NCBI GenBank assembly: GCA_900766915.1
Contig: CAAFXE010000361.1
Location: 1-33,547 of the forward strand
DNA: 33,547 bases
Direction of reading: 5' to 3'
Source of the DNA: Lachnospiraceae bacterium
GTDB taxonomy: Bacteria > Bacillota > Clostridia > Lachnospirales > Lachnospiraceae
Shown here: in pieces, positions 23,278 to 31,697 of the stretch
Layout of the letters: every line of letters begins with the position of its first letter
Position numbering within the stretch: the stretch's first letter is position 1
The notes under the pieces: model-generated
Databases searched by the model: none
What the model was told of the DNA's origin: nothing
Seen by the model: only the letters and a program-made list of their open reading frames with translations
Program-made: the position numbers and the translations under genes

Positions 23278-24531
23278 TTACTGGTATAATGGGAATTTTC
23301 TGGTTAATTCCAGTACCCGTGCCGCCACGTCTTCTTTCTTGTTTTCAAAATCAAAGATACAGTCTGCGATGCAGTCTGCAATGATCAACATTTCTTCTTC
23401 CCCAAATCCACGGGTAGTCACGGAAGGAGTACCGATGCGGACACCGCTTGTGACAAAGGAACTGCGTTTTTCCCCTGGAACTGTATTTTTATTAGCTGTA
23501 ATGTGTACTTCATCCAGGTTCTGCTCCAGCTGTTTTCCGGTAACCTCAAGGTCGGAAAGGTCAATGAGCATTAAGTGGTTGTCGGTACCGCCGCTGACGA
23601 TCTTGACACCCCGTTCCATTAAACGTTCTGCGAGAACTTTTGCATTTTTCACAACACCCTGAGCATATGTTTTAAATTCCGGCTTCAGCGCTTCTCCGAA
23701 GCAGACTGCTTTTGCAGCAATGACATGCTCTAAAGGACCGCCCTGGGTACCGGGGAAGATGGCCTTGTTAATTTTCTTGATCAATTCTTCACTGTTTGTG
23801 AGGATCAGGCCTCCACGAGGTCCCCGAAGAGTCTTGTGGGTAGTGGTAGTTACTACATCCGCATATGGCACAGGATTCTGATGGGCACCGCCGGCTACCA
23901 GACCTGCAATGTGAGCCATATCTACCATGAACATGGCTCCTGCATTGTGTGCAATATTTGCCAGACGTTCAAAGTCCAATGCACGGCAGTAGGCAGAAGC
24001 ACCGGCTACCAGAAGCTTTGGTTTTACCTCATTGACCTGGGTTTCCAGTGCATCATAATCAAGGAATCCGTCATCATTTACACCGTAGGAAACAAAGTTG
24101 TAATTTTTTCCGCTCATGTTGGCAGGGCTTCCGTGGGTTAAATGACCTCCCTGGGATAAGTCCATACCCATAACCGTATCACCTAAATTCAAAATCGCAA
24201 AATAAACAGCCAGGTTTGCCTGTGCGCCGGAATGAGGCTGAACATTGGCATATTTTGCACCAAAAAGCTGACATGCACGGTCGATGGCAAGCTGTTCCAC
24301 AACATCTACATGCTGGCATCCGCCATAGTAGCGATGTCCCGGGTAACCTTCTGCATATTTATTTGTGAGTACACTGCCCATGGCAGCCATTACAGCCGGG
24401 CTTACAATATTTTCTGAGGCAATCAGTTCAATGTTTTCCCGCTGTCTTTGCAGTTCGTGATTCATAGCCTCGGCAACTTCCGGGTCATATCCTGCAACAA
24501 ATTCAATTGAGTTCATCATATCCTGAAACAT
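23278..24531 (-). CDS. glyA: Serine hydroxymethyltransferase
   Basis: A 417-residue PLP enzyme that interconverts serine and glycine with tetrahydrofolate, feeding one-carbon metabolism. Clear family motifs: IELIASENIVSPAV (35-48), YAEGYPGHRYYGG (59-71), the SGAQAN run (101-106) and TTTTHKTLRGPRGG (228-241) with PLP lysine K233. AAGGAG lies about 8 nt before the ATG at 24531; an ATG at 24552 would add seven residues and precedes the ribosome binding site. A good promoter lies upstream. It is divergent from rubrerythrin and the serine/threonine symporter. Confidence 0.95.
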   Translation of the reverse strand: MFQDMMNSIEFVAGYDPEVAEAMNHELQRQRENIELIASENIVSPAVMAAMGSVLTNKYAEGYPGHRYYGGCQHVDVVEQLAIDRACQLFGAKYANVQPHSGAQANLAVYFAILNLGDTVMGMDLSQGGHLTHGSPANMSGKNYNFVSYGVNDDGFLDYDALETQVNEVKPKLLVAGASAYCRALDFERLANIAHNAGAMFMVDMAHIAGLVAGGAHQNPVPYADVVTTTTHKTLRGPRGGLILTNSEELIKKINKAIFPGTQGGPLEHVIAAKAVCFGEALKPEFKTYAQGVVKNAKVLAERLMERGVKIVSGGTDNHLMLIDLSDLEVTGKQLEQNLDEVHITANKNTVPGEKRSSFVTSGVRIGTPSVTTRGFGEEEMLIIADCIADCIFDFENKKEDVAARVLELTRKFPLYQ

Positions 24532-24580
24532 AACAAGATCTCCTTTTACCACTTTATCACACTAAAACGTTATTTCGCCC

Positions 24581-24609
24581 ATTATACATCGAAAAAATAA
24601 ATTTGCCAA
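24581..24609 (-). promoter_or_regulatory. glyA promoter
   Basis: Read on the minus strand: TTGGCA (24609-24604), a 17-nt spacer and TATAAT (24586-24581), about 50 nt before the glyA start. Confidence 0.8.
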
Positions 24610-24647
24610 CAACAAAATAAAGAAGTATGGTAAAAAAATGGAAAATA

Positions 24648-24656
24648 TGTTATAAT
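24648..24656 (+). promoter_or_regulatory. Extended -10 for rubrerythrin
   Basis: TGTTATAAT at 24648-24656 is a perfect -10 with a TG extension, about 53 nt before the rubrerythrin start. There is no good -35 at the usual distance. Confidence 0.6.
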
Positions 24657-24709
24657 CTGTATAGTTTTTTGAAGGAAACTACATAGAAAAAGCAAAGGAG
24701 AATAAAAAC

Positions 24710-25249
24710 ATGGCAAACAAATATGCAGGAACAAAAACAGAAAAAAATCTTTGGGAAGCATTTGCAGGAGAATCTCAGGCAAGAAATAAATATACTTATT
24801 TCGCTTCTGTAGCAAAGAAAAACGGTTATGAGCAGATCGCAGAGCTGTTCTTAAAAACAGCAGAAAATGAAAAAGAACATGCAAAACTCTGGTTTAAGGC
24901 TCTTGGAGAACTTGGAACTACAGAAGAAAATCTTCTGCATGCAGCAGAAGGCGAATACGCTGAATGGACAGATATGTATGAGCGTATGGCAAAGGAAGCT
25001 GAGGAAGAAGGCTTTACAGAACTTGCAGCACAGTTTCGTGGTGTAGCAGCCATTGAAAAAGCTCACGAAGAAAGATATCGTGCACTCTTAACAAATGTTG
25101 AAACAAAGAATGTATTTGAAAAGAGCGGCGTGACTGTATGGGAATGCCGTAACTGCGGACACATTGCAGTTGGTGTGAAAGCTCCGGAAATCTGCCCGGT
25201 ATGTGCTCATCCACAGAGCTACTTTGAAGTGAGAAAAGAGAACTATTAA
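24710..25249 (+). CDS. rbr: Rubrerythrin
   Basis: A 179-residue non-haem iron peroxidase of anaerobes. The ferritin-like four-helix domain carries E21, E54 and H57 (ENEKEH) and the late helix EKAHEERYR (116-124) as di-iron ligands. The C-terminal rubredoxin domain has C146-x2-C149 and C162-x2-C165. It reduces hydrogen peroxide using electrons delivered through its rubredoxin site. AAAGGAG lies 8 nt before the ATG. The next gene begins immediately after its stop. Confidence 0.95.
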   Translation: MANKYAGTKTEKNLWEAFAGESQARNKYTYFASVAKKNGYEQIAELFLKTAENEKEHAKLWFKALGELGTTEENLLHAAEGEYAEWTDMYERMAKEAEEEGFTELAAQFRGVAAIEKAHEERYRALLTNVETKNVFEKSGVTVWECRNCGHIAVGVKAPEICPVCAHPQSYFEVRKENY

Positions 25250-26470
25250 ATGAAAGAATTACTTAACAAATGGAACGGCATCAGCCTGATTATCCGTATT
25301 GTAATCGGTCTGATCGCAGGTGCGCTGTTAGGCTTGTTTGCACCACAGCTTACACCGGTTGCCTTTTTAGGAAGCATGTTCGTAGGTGCATTAAAGGCGA
25401 TTGCACCGATTCTCGTATTTATACTTGTGATCAGTTCTGTAGCGAAAGCAGGTGTAGGAATCGGTAAAAGATTTAGAACAGTGATTTCACTGTATCTTGT
25501 AACCACATTTTTGGCAGCAGTGGTAGCAGTATTTGCAAGCTATGCATTCCCTGTAACGTTGGTGTTCACCAATGCAGCAGAAGGAGTTGCACCGGGCGGT
25601 ATCTGGGAGGTTCTTTTAAACCTTTTAAATAATATCGTGTCAAACCCGGTAGCTTCCCTGATGAATGCAAATTACATCGGTATTCTTACCTGGGCACTGT
25701 TATTCGGATTTGCTTTAAGGGCAGCTTCTGAAAGCACCAAAAATATGATGACAGAGCTTTCAGAAGGCGTATCCAAAGTTGTTCGTTGGATCATCAACCT
25801 TGCACCATTTGGTATCATGGGGCTTGTGTTCAGTTCCGTATCCGAATACGGCCTGGAAATTTTCACAAGCTATGGAAAGCTTCTGGTAGTTTTGGTTGGA
25901 TGTATGCTGTTTATTGCACTGGTGGTCAACCCGATCATCGTGGCATGCCTTCTTAAAAGAAATCCATATCCATTGGTATTTCGATGTCTCAAAGAAAGTG
26001 GTGTGACAGCATTCTTCACAAGAAGCTCTGCAGCCAACATTCCGGTCAACATGCAGCTCTGTGAAAAACTGGGACTTGATAAAGATATGTATTCCGTATC
26101 GATTCCACTGGGTGCAACCATAAACATGGACGGTGCAGCAATCACCATTACGGTTATGACACTTGCAGCAGCCCATACTTTGGGAATTTCTGTAGATATT
26201 CCAACAGCCATCGTATTGAGTGTTCTTGCAACCTTAGCAGCTTGCGGTGCTTCCGGAGTCGCAGGTGGTTCCCTGTTGCTGATTCCAATGGCATGTTCCT
26301 TATTCGGTATCTCCAACGATATCGCAATGCAGGTCGTAGGTGTTGGTTTCATTATCGGAGTTGTACAGGATTCCGTAGAAACAGCGTTAAACTCTGCCGG
26401 TGACGTTTTATTTGCAGCCACAGCAGAGTTCCATGAATGGATCAAAGAAGGTAAAGAAGTAAAATTCTAA
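25250..26470 (+). CDS. sstT: Serine/threonine:sodium symporter SstT
   Basis: A 406-residue membrane protein of the dicarboxylate/amino-acid:cation symporter family. It starts with RIVIGLIAGALLGLF, has many hydrophobic segments and the conserved TRSSAANIPVN substrate-site motif, then INMDGAAITITVMTLAAAHTL. Its length and start match SstT, which takes up L-serine and L-threonine with sodium. The ATG follows the rubrerythrin stop with zero spacing and only a weak purine stretch upstream, so its translation probably depends on rubrerythrin translation. Proximity to glyA gives a serine link. Confidence 0.88.
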   Translation: MKELLNKWNGISLIIRIVIGLIAGALLGLFAPQLTPVAFLGSMFVGALKAIAPILVFILVISSVAKAGVGIGKRFRTVISLYLVTTFLAAVVAVFASYAFPVTLVFTNAAEGVAPGGIWEVLLNLLNNIVSNPVASLMNANYIGILTWALLFGFALRAASESTKNMMTELSEGVSKVVRWIINLAPFGIMGLVFSSVSEYGLEIFTSYGKLLVVLVGCMLFIALVVNPIIVACLLKRNPYPLVFRCLKESGVTAFFTRSSAANIPVNMQLCEKLGLDKDMYSVSIPLGATINMDGAAITITVMTLAAAHTLGISVDIPTAIVLSVLATLAACGASGVAGGSLLLIPMACSLFGISNDIAMQVVGVGFIIGVVQDSVETALNSAGDVLFAATAEFHEWIKEGKEVKF

Positions 26471-26489
26471 CATTAAATCTAAGAACTTA

Positions 26490-26535
26490 AAAAGGCTACT
26501 GCTCCGTAGTATGTACTATGGAACAGTAGCCTTTT
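26490..26535. terminator. Bidirectional terminator between sstT and uxaA
   Basis: A perfect 12-bp stem, AAAAGGCTACTG (26490-26501) and CAGTAGCCTTTT (26524-26535), encloses an inner imperfect hairpin. T-runs occur on both strands, serving both convergent genes. Confidence 0.88.
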
Positions 26536-26582
26536 GTTATTATAAATTTTATTCTGTACCTGTAAGGAAGTGGCCTCACCTG

Positions 26583-28061
26583 TTACAGCACAACCCCATC
26601 TTTAAAGATAGAAATCTCACGATATCCTTTTTCTTCCGTTTTGGTGCGTTTGCCGCCTGCTACTTCTTTGACTAAGTCTAACAGTCTTCTTGCTGCATCT
26701 TCAATGGGTTCCCCCTCGGCGATGGTTCCTGCATTGAAATCGATCCAGCCCTTTTTGTGTTCTGCCAGCTGACTGTTGGTAGCAATCTTTAAGGTTGGTG
26801 CCGGAGCTCCGAATGGTGTTCCACGTCCGGTGGTGAAAAGGATCATATGCGCACCTGCTGCTGTCATGGCAGTGGAGGATACCAGGTCATTTCCCGGTCC
26901 GTATAACATATTTAATCCCTTCGTTACTACCGGGTCACCATATCCGATAACATCCATGATCGGTGCGGTACCGCCCTTTTGTACACATCCGCAGGATTTG
27001 TCTTCCAGCGTTGTAATACCACCCTGTTTGTTTCCGGGGCTTGGGTTATCATAAACAACTTCGTTGTGGCTGATAAAGTAATTTTTAAAGCCATTGAGCA
27101 TATTTACTGCTTTTCCGAAAATTTCTTCATTGACACAGCGGTTCATTAAGAAACCTTCTGCACCAAACATTTCCGGTACTTCGGTTAATACCGTAGATCC
27201 GCCCTGTGACACCAAAAGATCACTAAAGGCTCCGACTGCAGGGTTGGCAGTAATTCCGGACAGTCCGTCAGATCCGCCACATTTCATACCGATTACAAGC
27301 TCGCTTACCGGAATCGGTTCTCTGGTAAACTGGGAAGCGTATTCTACCAACTGTTTTAACAGTTCACGGCCTGCCACAAATTCATCATCTACCTTCTGAC
27401 AGGTTAAGAATTTTACACGGTCGTGATCATAGTCACCAAGCTCTTCCAAGAACTGTTCGTGAGTCAGGTTTTCGCATCCAAGACCCAGTACCAGTACGGC
27501 AGCAGCGTTTGGATGTCTTACCAGTGCTGCCAGAAGCTTCCTTGTCTGGGCATGGTCTTCGCCTGTCTGGCTGCATCCAAAGGGATGAGGGAAGGTGTAC
27601 AGTCCATCAATACGGTCATTTAAAAGATCCTGATTTTCTTTTACCAGACTTTTAGCGACGTCGTTTACACAGCCTACGGTGGGAATGATCCAAATCTCGT
27701 TACGGATCGCCGCACGTCCGTCTTTTCTACGGAACCCCATAAAGGTTTCGGGCTCCTGTGGAGTTAAAAATTTTACATCTGGCTGGTAGGTGTATTCAAT
27801 TTCACCTTCCAGATTTGTTTTCATATTGTGGGTATGTACCCAACAGCCGGGCTCGATATCACCGGTTGTGTGGCCAATGGCAAAGCCGTATTTGATCACA
27901 CTGTAATTTGCCGGAAGAGCCTCCAGGGAAATCTTATGTCCCTGAGGAATATCTTCCTTTGCCGTAATCTCTGCATTGCCAACGGAAATGGTTTCCCCTT
28001 TTGCAATGGGAGTCAGAGCAACGGCTACATTATCCTGTTCATTAATTCTGATTAATTTCAT
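26583..28061 (-). CDS. uxaA: Altronate dehydratase
   Basis: A 492-residue protein. The N-terminal SAF domain (about 1-90, with KYGFAIGHTTGDIEPGCWVH) is followed by the catalytic domain with GCVNDVAKSLV, GCSQTGEDHAQTRK, GLGCENLTHEQF and GMKCGGSDGLSGITANPAVG. UxaA dehydrates D-altronate to 2-keto-3-deoxy-D-gluconate using iron. The full fusion of both domains and the normal length indicate an active enzyme. It starts 4 nt after the uxaB stop with no clear ribosome binding site, so it is probably coupled to uxaB translation. Confidence 0.9.
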   Translation of the reverse strand: MKLIRINEQDNVAVALTPIAKGETISVGNAEITAKEDIPQGHKISLEALPANYSVIKYGFAIGHTTGDIEPGCWVHTHNMKTNLEGEIEYTYQPDVKFLTPQEPETFMGFRRKDGRAAIRNEIWIIPTVGCVNDVAKSLVKENQDLLNDRIDGLYTFPHPFGCSQTGEDHAQTRKLLAALVRHPNAAAVLVLGLGCENLTHEQFLEELGDYDHDRVKFLTCQKVDDEFVAGRELLKQLVEYASQFTREPIPVSELVIGMKCGGSDGLSGITANPAVGAFSDLLVSQGGSTVLTEVPEMFGAEGFLMNRCVNEEIFGKAVNMLNGFKNYFISHNEVVYDNPSPGNKQGGITTLEDKSCGCVQKGGTAPIMDVIGYGDPVVTKGLNMLYGPGNDLVSSTAMTAAGAHMILFTTGRGTPFGAPAPTLKIATNSQLAEHKKGWIDFNAGTIAEGEPIEDAARRLLDLVKEVAGGKRTKTEEKGYREISIFKDGVVL

Positions 28062-28065
28062 AAGC

Positions 28066-29565
28066 TTACAGGCAGCTTGCGTATGCAGCCATGGCTCCTT
28101 CCCTGTGAATTTTCTTTAAGTCATCTACTACTAACTGTTCCAGACCTGCAATCTTTGTCAGATCCTGATCCCACATCTTTTCATTGGTAAGTACAGCGTG
28201 TACCAGTTCTTCTTCCGTATCAGCTTTGTGTGCTTCATAGAATTCCAGAACCCAGCGGTCGTCACTTACCACATATTCATTACCAGCCGGACGTTTACAT
28301 ACAAGTCCCTGCTCTGTCAGAGCCTGAATGTCATTGCTGAAGAATGCAATGTAAGCAGCCAGTGACATGGTAAGGCAAGCCGGAAGTTCACCCTTCTCTT
28401 CGATATATCCTAAGAAGGATGGCATGTTACGTGCTTTCCACTTGGATGTTGAGTTTAAGGAAATGCTCATCAGCTCATGGTTCACAAATGGGTTATTGAA
28501 ACGGTCCTGAACTGCTGCGGCAAAGTTCTTAAGGTCATCTTTGTCTAATGGAAGCGTAGGAATTACTTCGTCATAGAGCATTTTGTTCATGAATCCACGG
28601 ATGGTATCGTCTTCCATACATTCTCTGACGATGTTTTTACCTGCCAGGTAGGCACCAAGGACGAAGCCTGTATGGGCACCGTTTAAGATGCGCACCTTTC
28701 TCTTTTTGTATGGGCTCATATCCGGAGTTACAAATACTTTATCCTTTAAACCTGCTTTTGCAAATGGTAATACATCGTTGAGTTTTTCATCGCCTTCGAT
28801 AACCCATACACCAAATACCTCACCAACGTCCAAAAGGGGATCTGCATAGCCGTGTTTTTCTTCCAGCTCTGCAACCTCTTTTTTATCACGGATACGTCCC
28901 GGTACGATACGGTCAACCAGAGAGCCGCAGAAGGTGCAGTCTTCGTTCACATATTTTTTGAATCCGTCTTCTAACTGCCACTGATCAATGTACTGGTTGA
29001 CACATTTTAATAATTCTTTCCCATTATTGTCGATGAGCTCACAGGCCAGCATGATGATGCCTTTTTTGCCTGCCTGATAACGATGGTACAGAACCTGTGT
29101 TAATTTTGCAGGGAAGCTGGATGGCGGGCAGTCGTCCTTTTTGCAGGATGGGTCATATTGAATCCCGGCTTCTGTTGTGTTGGAAACGATAATTTCCAGA
29201 TCATCGCTTGCTGCAACCTCCATCATCGCCTGGTAATCATCTGTCTTATAAGGATTGAGACAGCGGCTCACACTGGAGATGACTCTTTTTGCATCTACCT
29301 TTTCCCCGTTTTCGCTTCCGCGAAGATATAATGTGTAAAGGCCTTCCTGCTCGTTGATCATTTCTGCAAGTCCCGGAGCGATGGGCTGTACAAGGACACA
29401 TTTTCCGTTCCAGTCAGCTTTTTCGTTGGCAAGGTCAAACCAGTAATCTACGAATGCACGAAGAAAGTTTCCTTCTCCAAACTGCAGCACCTTTTCAGGT
29501 GCTTTTTCCAGAATATATCCGTCATAACCGGATTTTTTTAATACTTCATAATTCAGACGTTCCAT
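28066..29565 (-). CDS. uxaB: Tagaturonate reductase (altronate oxidoreductase)
   Basis: A 499-residue member of the mannitol-dehydrogenase/UxaB family: VLQFGEGNFLRAFVDYWFD near residues 27-45, IVSNTTEAGIQYD, then VRILNGAHTGFVLGAYLAGK. UxaB reduces D-tagaturonate to D-altronate with NADH. GAGAGGA lies about 8 nt before the ATG. It is 4 nt upstream of uxaA and 80 nt downstream of the dehydrogenase gene, with a terminator-like hairpin in between. A fructuronate reductase (UxuB) is a less likely alternative, given the uxaA neighbour. Confidence 0.88.
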   Translation of the reverse strand: MERLNYEVLKKSGYDGYILEKAPEKVLQFGEGNFLRAFVDYWFDLANEKADWNGKCVLVQPIAPGLAEMINEQEGLYTLYLRGSENGEKVDAKRVISSVSRCLNPYKTDDYQAMMEVAASDDLEIIVSNTTEAGIQYDPSCKKDDCPPSSFPAKLTQVLYHRYQAGKKGIIMLACELIDNNGKELLKCVNQYIDQWQLEDGFKKYVNEDCTFCGSLVDRIVPGRIRDKKEVAELEEKHGYADPLLDVGEVFGVWVIEGDEKLNDVLPFAKAGLKDKVFVTPDMSPYKKRKVRILNGAHTGFVLGAYLAGKNIVRECMEDDTIRGFMNKMLYDEVIPTLPLDKDDLKNFAAAVQDRFNNPFVNHELMSISLNSTSKWKARNMPSFLGYIEEKGELPACLTMSLAAYIAFFSNDIQALTEQGLVCKRPAGNEYVVSDDRWVLEFYEAHKADTEEELVHAVLTNEKMWDQDLTKIAGLEQLVVDDLKKIHREGAMAAYASCL

Positions 29566-29591
29566 ATACGATATCCTCTCTTTCTTAGGCT

Positions 29592-29618
29592 AAAAAAACC
29601 TGATGGTACTTGTCAGGT
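29592..29618 (-). terminator. Terminator-like hairpin between dehydrogenase gene and uxaB
   Basis: Read on the minus strand: ACCTGA (29618-29613), a 9-nt loop, TCAGGT (29603-29598) and then a run of seven T beginning in the 3' arm. It lies after the dehydrogenase stop and before uxaB, so it should reduce or condition read-through into uxaBA. Confidence 0.75.
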
Positions 29619-29645
29619 GTTGTTTCGTTACTTTGATGATTCCCT

Positions 29646-30674
29646 TTAGATTTCGGAAAAATCAAATAATACTTTCAGCATTTCTCCCTGATTATTGGAA
29701 AAGTCCTCAAATGCTTTTGCAGCATCATGAAAGCTGTAAATGTTTGTGATTACTTTTTCCAATGGTACATTTCCGCTTTTTACAAGGTCAATAAGTTCCA
29801 GGAAGTCTTTTTTTAGTGCGTTTCTGGAACCGAATACATTTAATTCTTTTTTCTGGATCAGAGTAAAGTTAAAGTCCAGATTTCTCTTTCCTACACCGAT
29901 AAGAACCATACGTCCGCCAAAGCATGCTGCATCGATGCAGTTCTGGAAAGTAGAAGGAAGACCAACTGCTTCAATAGTTACATCAAATCCGTTTCCGTTT
30001 GTGATGTCGGCAACCTGTTTTTCAAATTCTTCCGGTGAAGAATTTAAGATCGTTCCGTCTACACCAAAGTCTTCAGCCATTTTCAGCTTTCCTTCAGAAA
30101 CATCGGAAATGTAAACGATAGCTCCTTTTGATTTTGCTGCGATAGCTGCTAACACACCGATGGTTCCTGCTCCTACAACTAAGACAGTATCGCCTTCCTT
30201 TACGTTGGCGCGGCTTACACCATGATAGCTGATGCAGAAAGGTTCAATGACTGCAAGAGTTTTTGCGTCCAGACCTTTGCCGTCATAAACACGTTCAATT
30301 GGCATGGTAATGTACTCCTGGAAGGCACCTTCTCTTTGAACACCCATAGTCTGGTTGTCCATACATGCATTTACGATACCGTGTTCACAGGAATAGCAGT
30401 GACCACAGTTAAAATATGGGTTGCAGGTAACGATCATACCCGGTTTGATTCCGTAAGCATTGTTTTCATCTGCTTCAATGACTTCTGCTGAGAATTCATG
30501 TCCCGGAGTTCTCGGATAAGAGAAATATGCAAAGGTTCCGCGATAAGAGCCTAAATCACTTCCACAGATTCCGCCGTAAAGAAGTTTTAATAATACTTCT
30601 CCTTCTTTTCTCACCGGTGTGGCTACATCCTTAATTTCAACTTCCCCGGGTGCGTTGATAAACATTGCTTTCAT
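29646..30674 (-). CDS. Zinc-binding medium-chain dehydrogenase, probable L-galactonate oxidoreductase (LgoD-like)
   Basis: This 342-residue medium-chain dehydrogenase has catalytic-zinc ligands C37, H59 and E60 (ICGSD, PGHE), structural-zinc cysteines C90, C93, C96 and C104, and NAD motif GAGTIG at 168-173. In E. coli LgoD (YjjN) oxidises L-galactonate to D-tagaturonate, exactly the substrate of the UxaB encoded next, so that role is the best fit from context. Sorbitol, idonate or threonine dehydrogenase-type activities are alternatives, because the fold does not give substrate. AGGAGG is 9 nt before the ATG. The gene is first in the operon, divergent from a GntR regulator, and has an operator and a large palindrome in its leader. 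Confidence 0.8.
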   Translation of the reverse strand: MKAMFINAPGEVEIKDVATPVRKEGEVLLKLLYGGICGSDLGSYRGTFAYFSYPRTPGHEFSAEVIEADENNAYGIKPGMIVTCNPYFNCGHCYSCEHGIVNACMDNQTMGVQREGAFQEYITMPIERVYDGKGLDAKTLAVIEPFCISYHGVSRANVKEGDTVLVVGAGTIGVLAAIAAKSKGAIVYISDVSEGKLKMAEDFGVDGTILNSSPEEFEKQVADITNGNGFDVTIEAVGLPSTFQNCIDAACFGGRMVLIGVGKRNLDFNFTLIQKKELNVFGSRNALKKDFLELIDLVKSGNVPLEKVITNIYSFHDAAKAFEDFSNNQGEMLKVLFDFSEI

Positions 30675-30708
30675 TTTAAAATACCTCCTGAATGTTAAAA
30701 AAATGTGA

Positions 30709-30752
30709 GTAACTGTTCAGAAGTCACTATCTGGAAGGTACTGAACAGTTAC
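30709..30752. repeat. Perfect 12-bp palindrome in the dehydrogenase leader
   Basis: GTAACTGTTCAG (30709-30720) and CTGAACAGTTAC (30741-30752) are exact inverted arms with a 20-nt loop, placed in the 5' leader 35 nt before the dehydrogenase start. The inner words match the palindrome in the larB leader at 14316. No T-run follows on the minus strand side that would make it a clear terminator. Confidence 0.75.
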
Positions 30753-30794
30753 AAATATGTTCTGTGCTGTTTCATTATATTGTATCTTATACAC

Positions 30795-30806
30795 TGTTGT
30801 ATACAT
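30795..30806. promoter_or_regulatory. Operator copy 1 (dehydrogenase side)
   Basis: TGTTGTATACAT contains the palindromic core GTATAC. Its exact reverse complement occurs at 30950-30961. It lies 2 nt downstream of the minus-strand -10 box. It is the probable binding site of the divergent GntR regulator. Confidence 0.7.
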
Positions 30807-30808
30807 CA

Positions 30809-30837
30809 AATATAATCTTCTTTATAAATATTTTCAA
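30809..30837 (-). promoter_or_regulatory. Promoter of the dehydrogenase-uxaBA operon
   Basis: Read on the minus strand: TTGAAA (30837-30832), a 17-nt spacer and TATATT (30814-30809), followed at once by operator copy 1. Confidence 0.7.
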
Positions 30838-30917
30838 TATCTATTTAAAAGATTTACCTTTTCAACAAAAGAGTTGTGGTTTTGTTGTTAAAAACATACA
30901 AAACAAATAAAACATGC

Positions 30918-30946
30918 TTGCAAACAGTGGGATAAAATGATAATAT
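30918..30946 (+). promoter_or_regulatory. Promoter of the GntR regulator gene
   Basis: TTGCAA (30918-30923), a 17-nt spacer and TAATAT (30941-30946), followed 3 nt later by operator copy 2. The geometry mirrors that of the divergent promoter. Confidence 0.65.
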
Positions 30947-30949
30947 CTA

Positions 30950-30961
30950 ATGTATACAACA
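30950..30961. promoter_or_regulatory. Operator copy 2 (regulator side)
   Basis: ATGTATACAACA is the exact reverse complement of the site at 30795-30806 and lies at the expected transcription start of the regulator gene, suggesting autoregulation. Confidence 0.7.
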
Positions 30962-30992
30962 TAAAACGAATTGATGAATCCGGGGAGGTATT

Positions 30993-31670
30993 ATGGCAAA
31001 AATGAATTTAAAAACATTGGCTTACAACAGCATTCGGGAAAAGATCGTTACCTGTGAGTATGCCCCTGGTACCAATTTGAATGAGGAAATGCTGACAGAG
31101 TCTTTAGGACTTAGCCGTACACCTGTGCGGGATGCTTTGAGCCGTCTCGAACAGGAGGGGCTTGTTGAGATTTTGCCGAAGAGAGGCATTATCATCAAAT
31201 CTTTGACTCTTAGTGATATTAATATGATCTTTGAGGTAAGACTTCTGTATGAACCTTACATCTTAAGAACTTACGGCAATCTGCTTTCAGAAAAAAAGAT
31301 GGAGAAAATGTATGAAATCTTTCAGCATACAGATATCGAAGATGCATGCCGTCAGAATAAGGATTATTTTTACAGGCTGGATCAGGAGTTTCATGATTTC
31401 ATCGTGAGTGCCTGCCCGAATCAGTATATCCAGAATAACTATTATATGATCAGGACTCAGGATGAGAGGCTGCGTCATATGACAGGAGATGTTTCCAATA
31501 TGCGGCTTAAGGACACTTTTCGGGAACATGCACAGATTTTATTGCCATGTCTTTTGAAGGATTGGGAGCGTGCGGCAGAGCAATTGATCTATCATTTGAA
31601 TGAATCTAAGAATGCTGCATTTCAGATTGCAATGGAAGCTATGAAGCCGTCTATGTCTGTTTCCTTATAA
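30993..31670 (+). CDS. GntR-family (FCD domain) transcriptional regulator
   Basis: A 225-residue regulator. The N-terminal winged helix (about 8-70) includes LAYNSIREKIVTCEYAPGTN, then LTESLGLSRTPVRDALSRLE and GLVEILPKRGIIIK. The helical C-terminal part (about 75-215) fits an FCD effector domain, with the likely metal and ligand residues in DQEFHDFIVSAC and FREHAQILLPCL. FCD regulators such as UxuR, ExuR and LgoR control hexuronate and sugar-acid genes. GGGGAGG precedes the ATG. It is divergent from the dehydrogenase-uxaBA operon and probably represses both promoters through the two GTATAC sites. The effector, perhaps L-galactonate or tagaturonate, is inferred. Confidence 0.85.
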   Translation: MAKMNLKTLAYNSIREKIVTCEYAPGTNLNEEMLTESLGLSRTPVRDALSRLEQEGLVEILPKRGIIIKSLTLSDINMIFEVRLLYEPYILRTYGNLLSEKKMEKMYEIFQHTDIEDACRQNKDYFYRLDQEFHDFIVSACPNQYIQNNYYMIRTQDERLRHMTGDVSNMRLKDTFREHAQILLPCLLKDWERAAEQLIYHLNESKNAAFQIAMEAMKPSMSVSL

Positions 31671-31697
31671 ATAGAAAGAACAGGTACTTATAAGTGG

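Noticed and set aside
25870..26445. Minus-strand frame of 191 codons opposite sstT
   Set aside because: It is an antisense shadow of a strongly recognised symporter gene, with no independent support.
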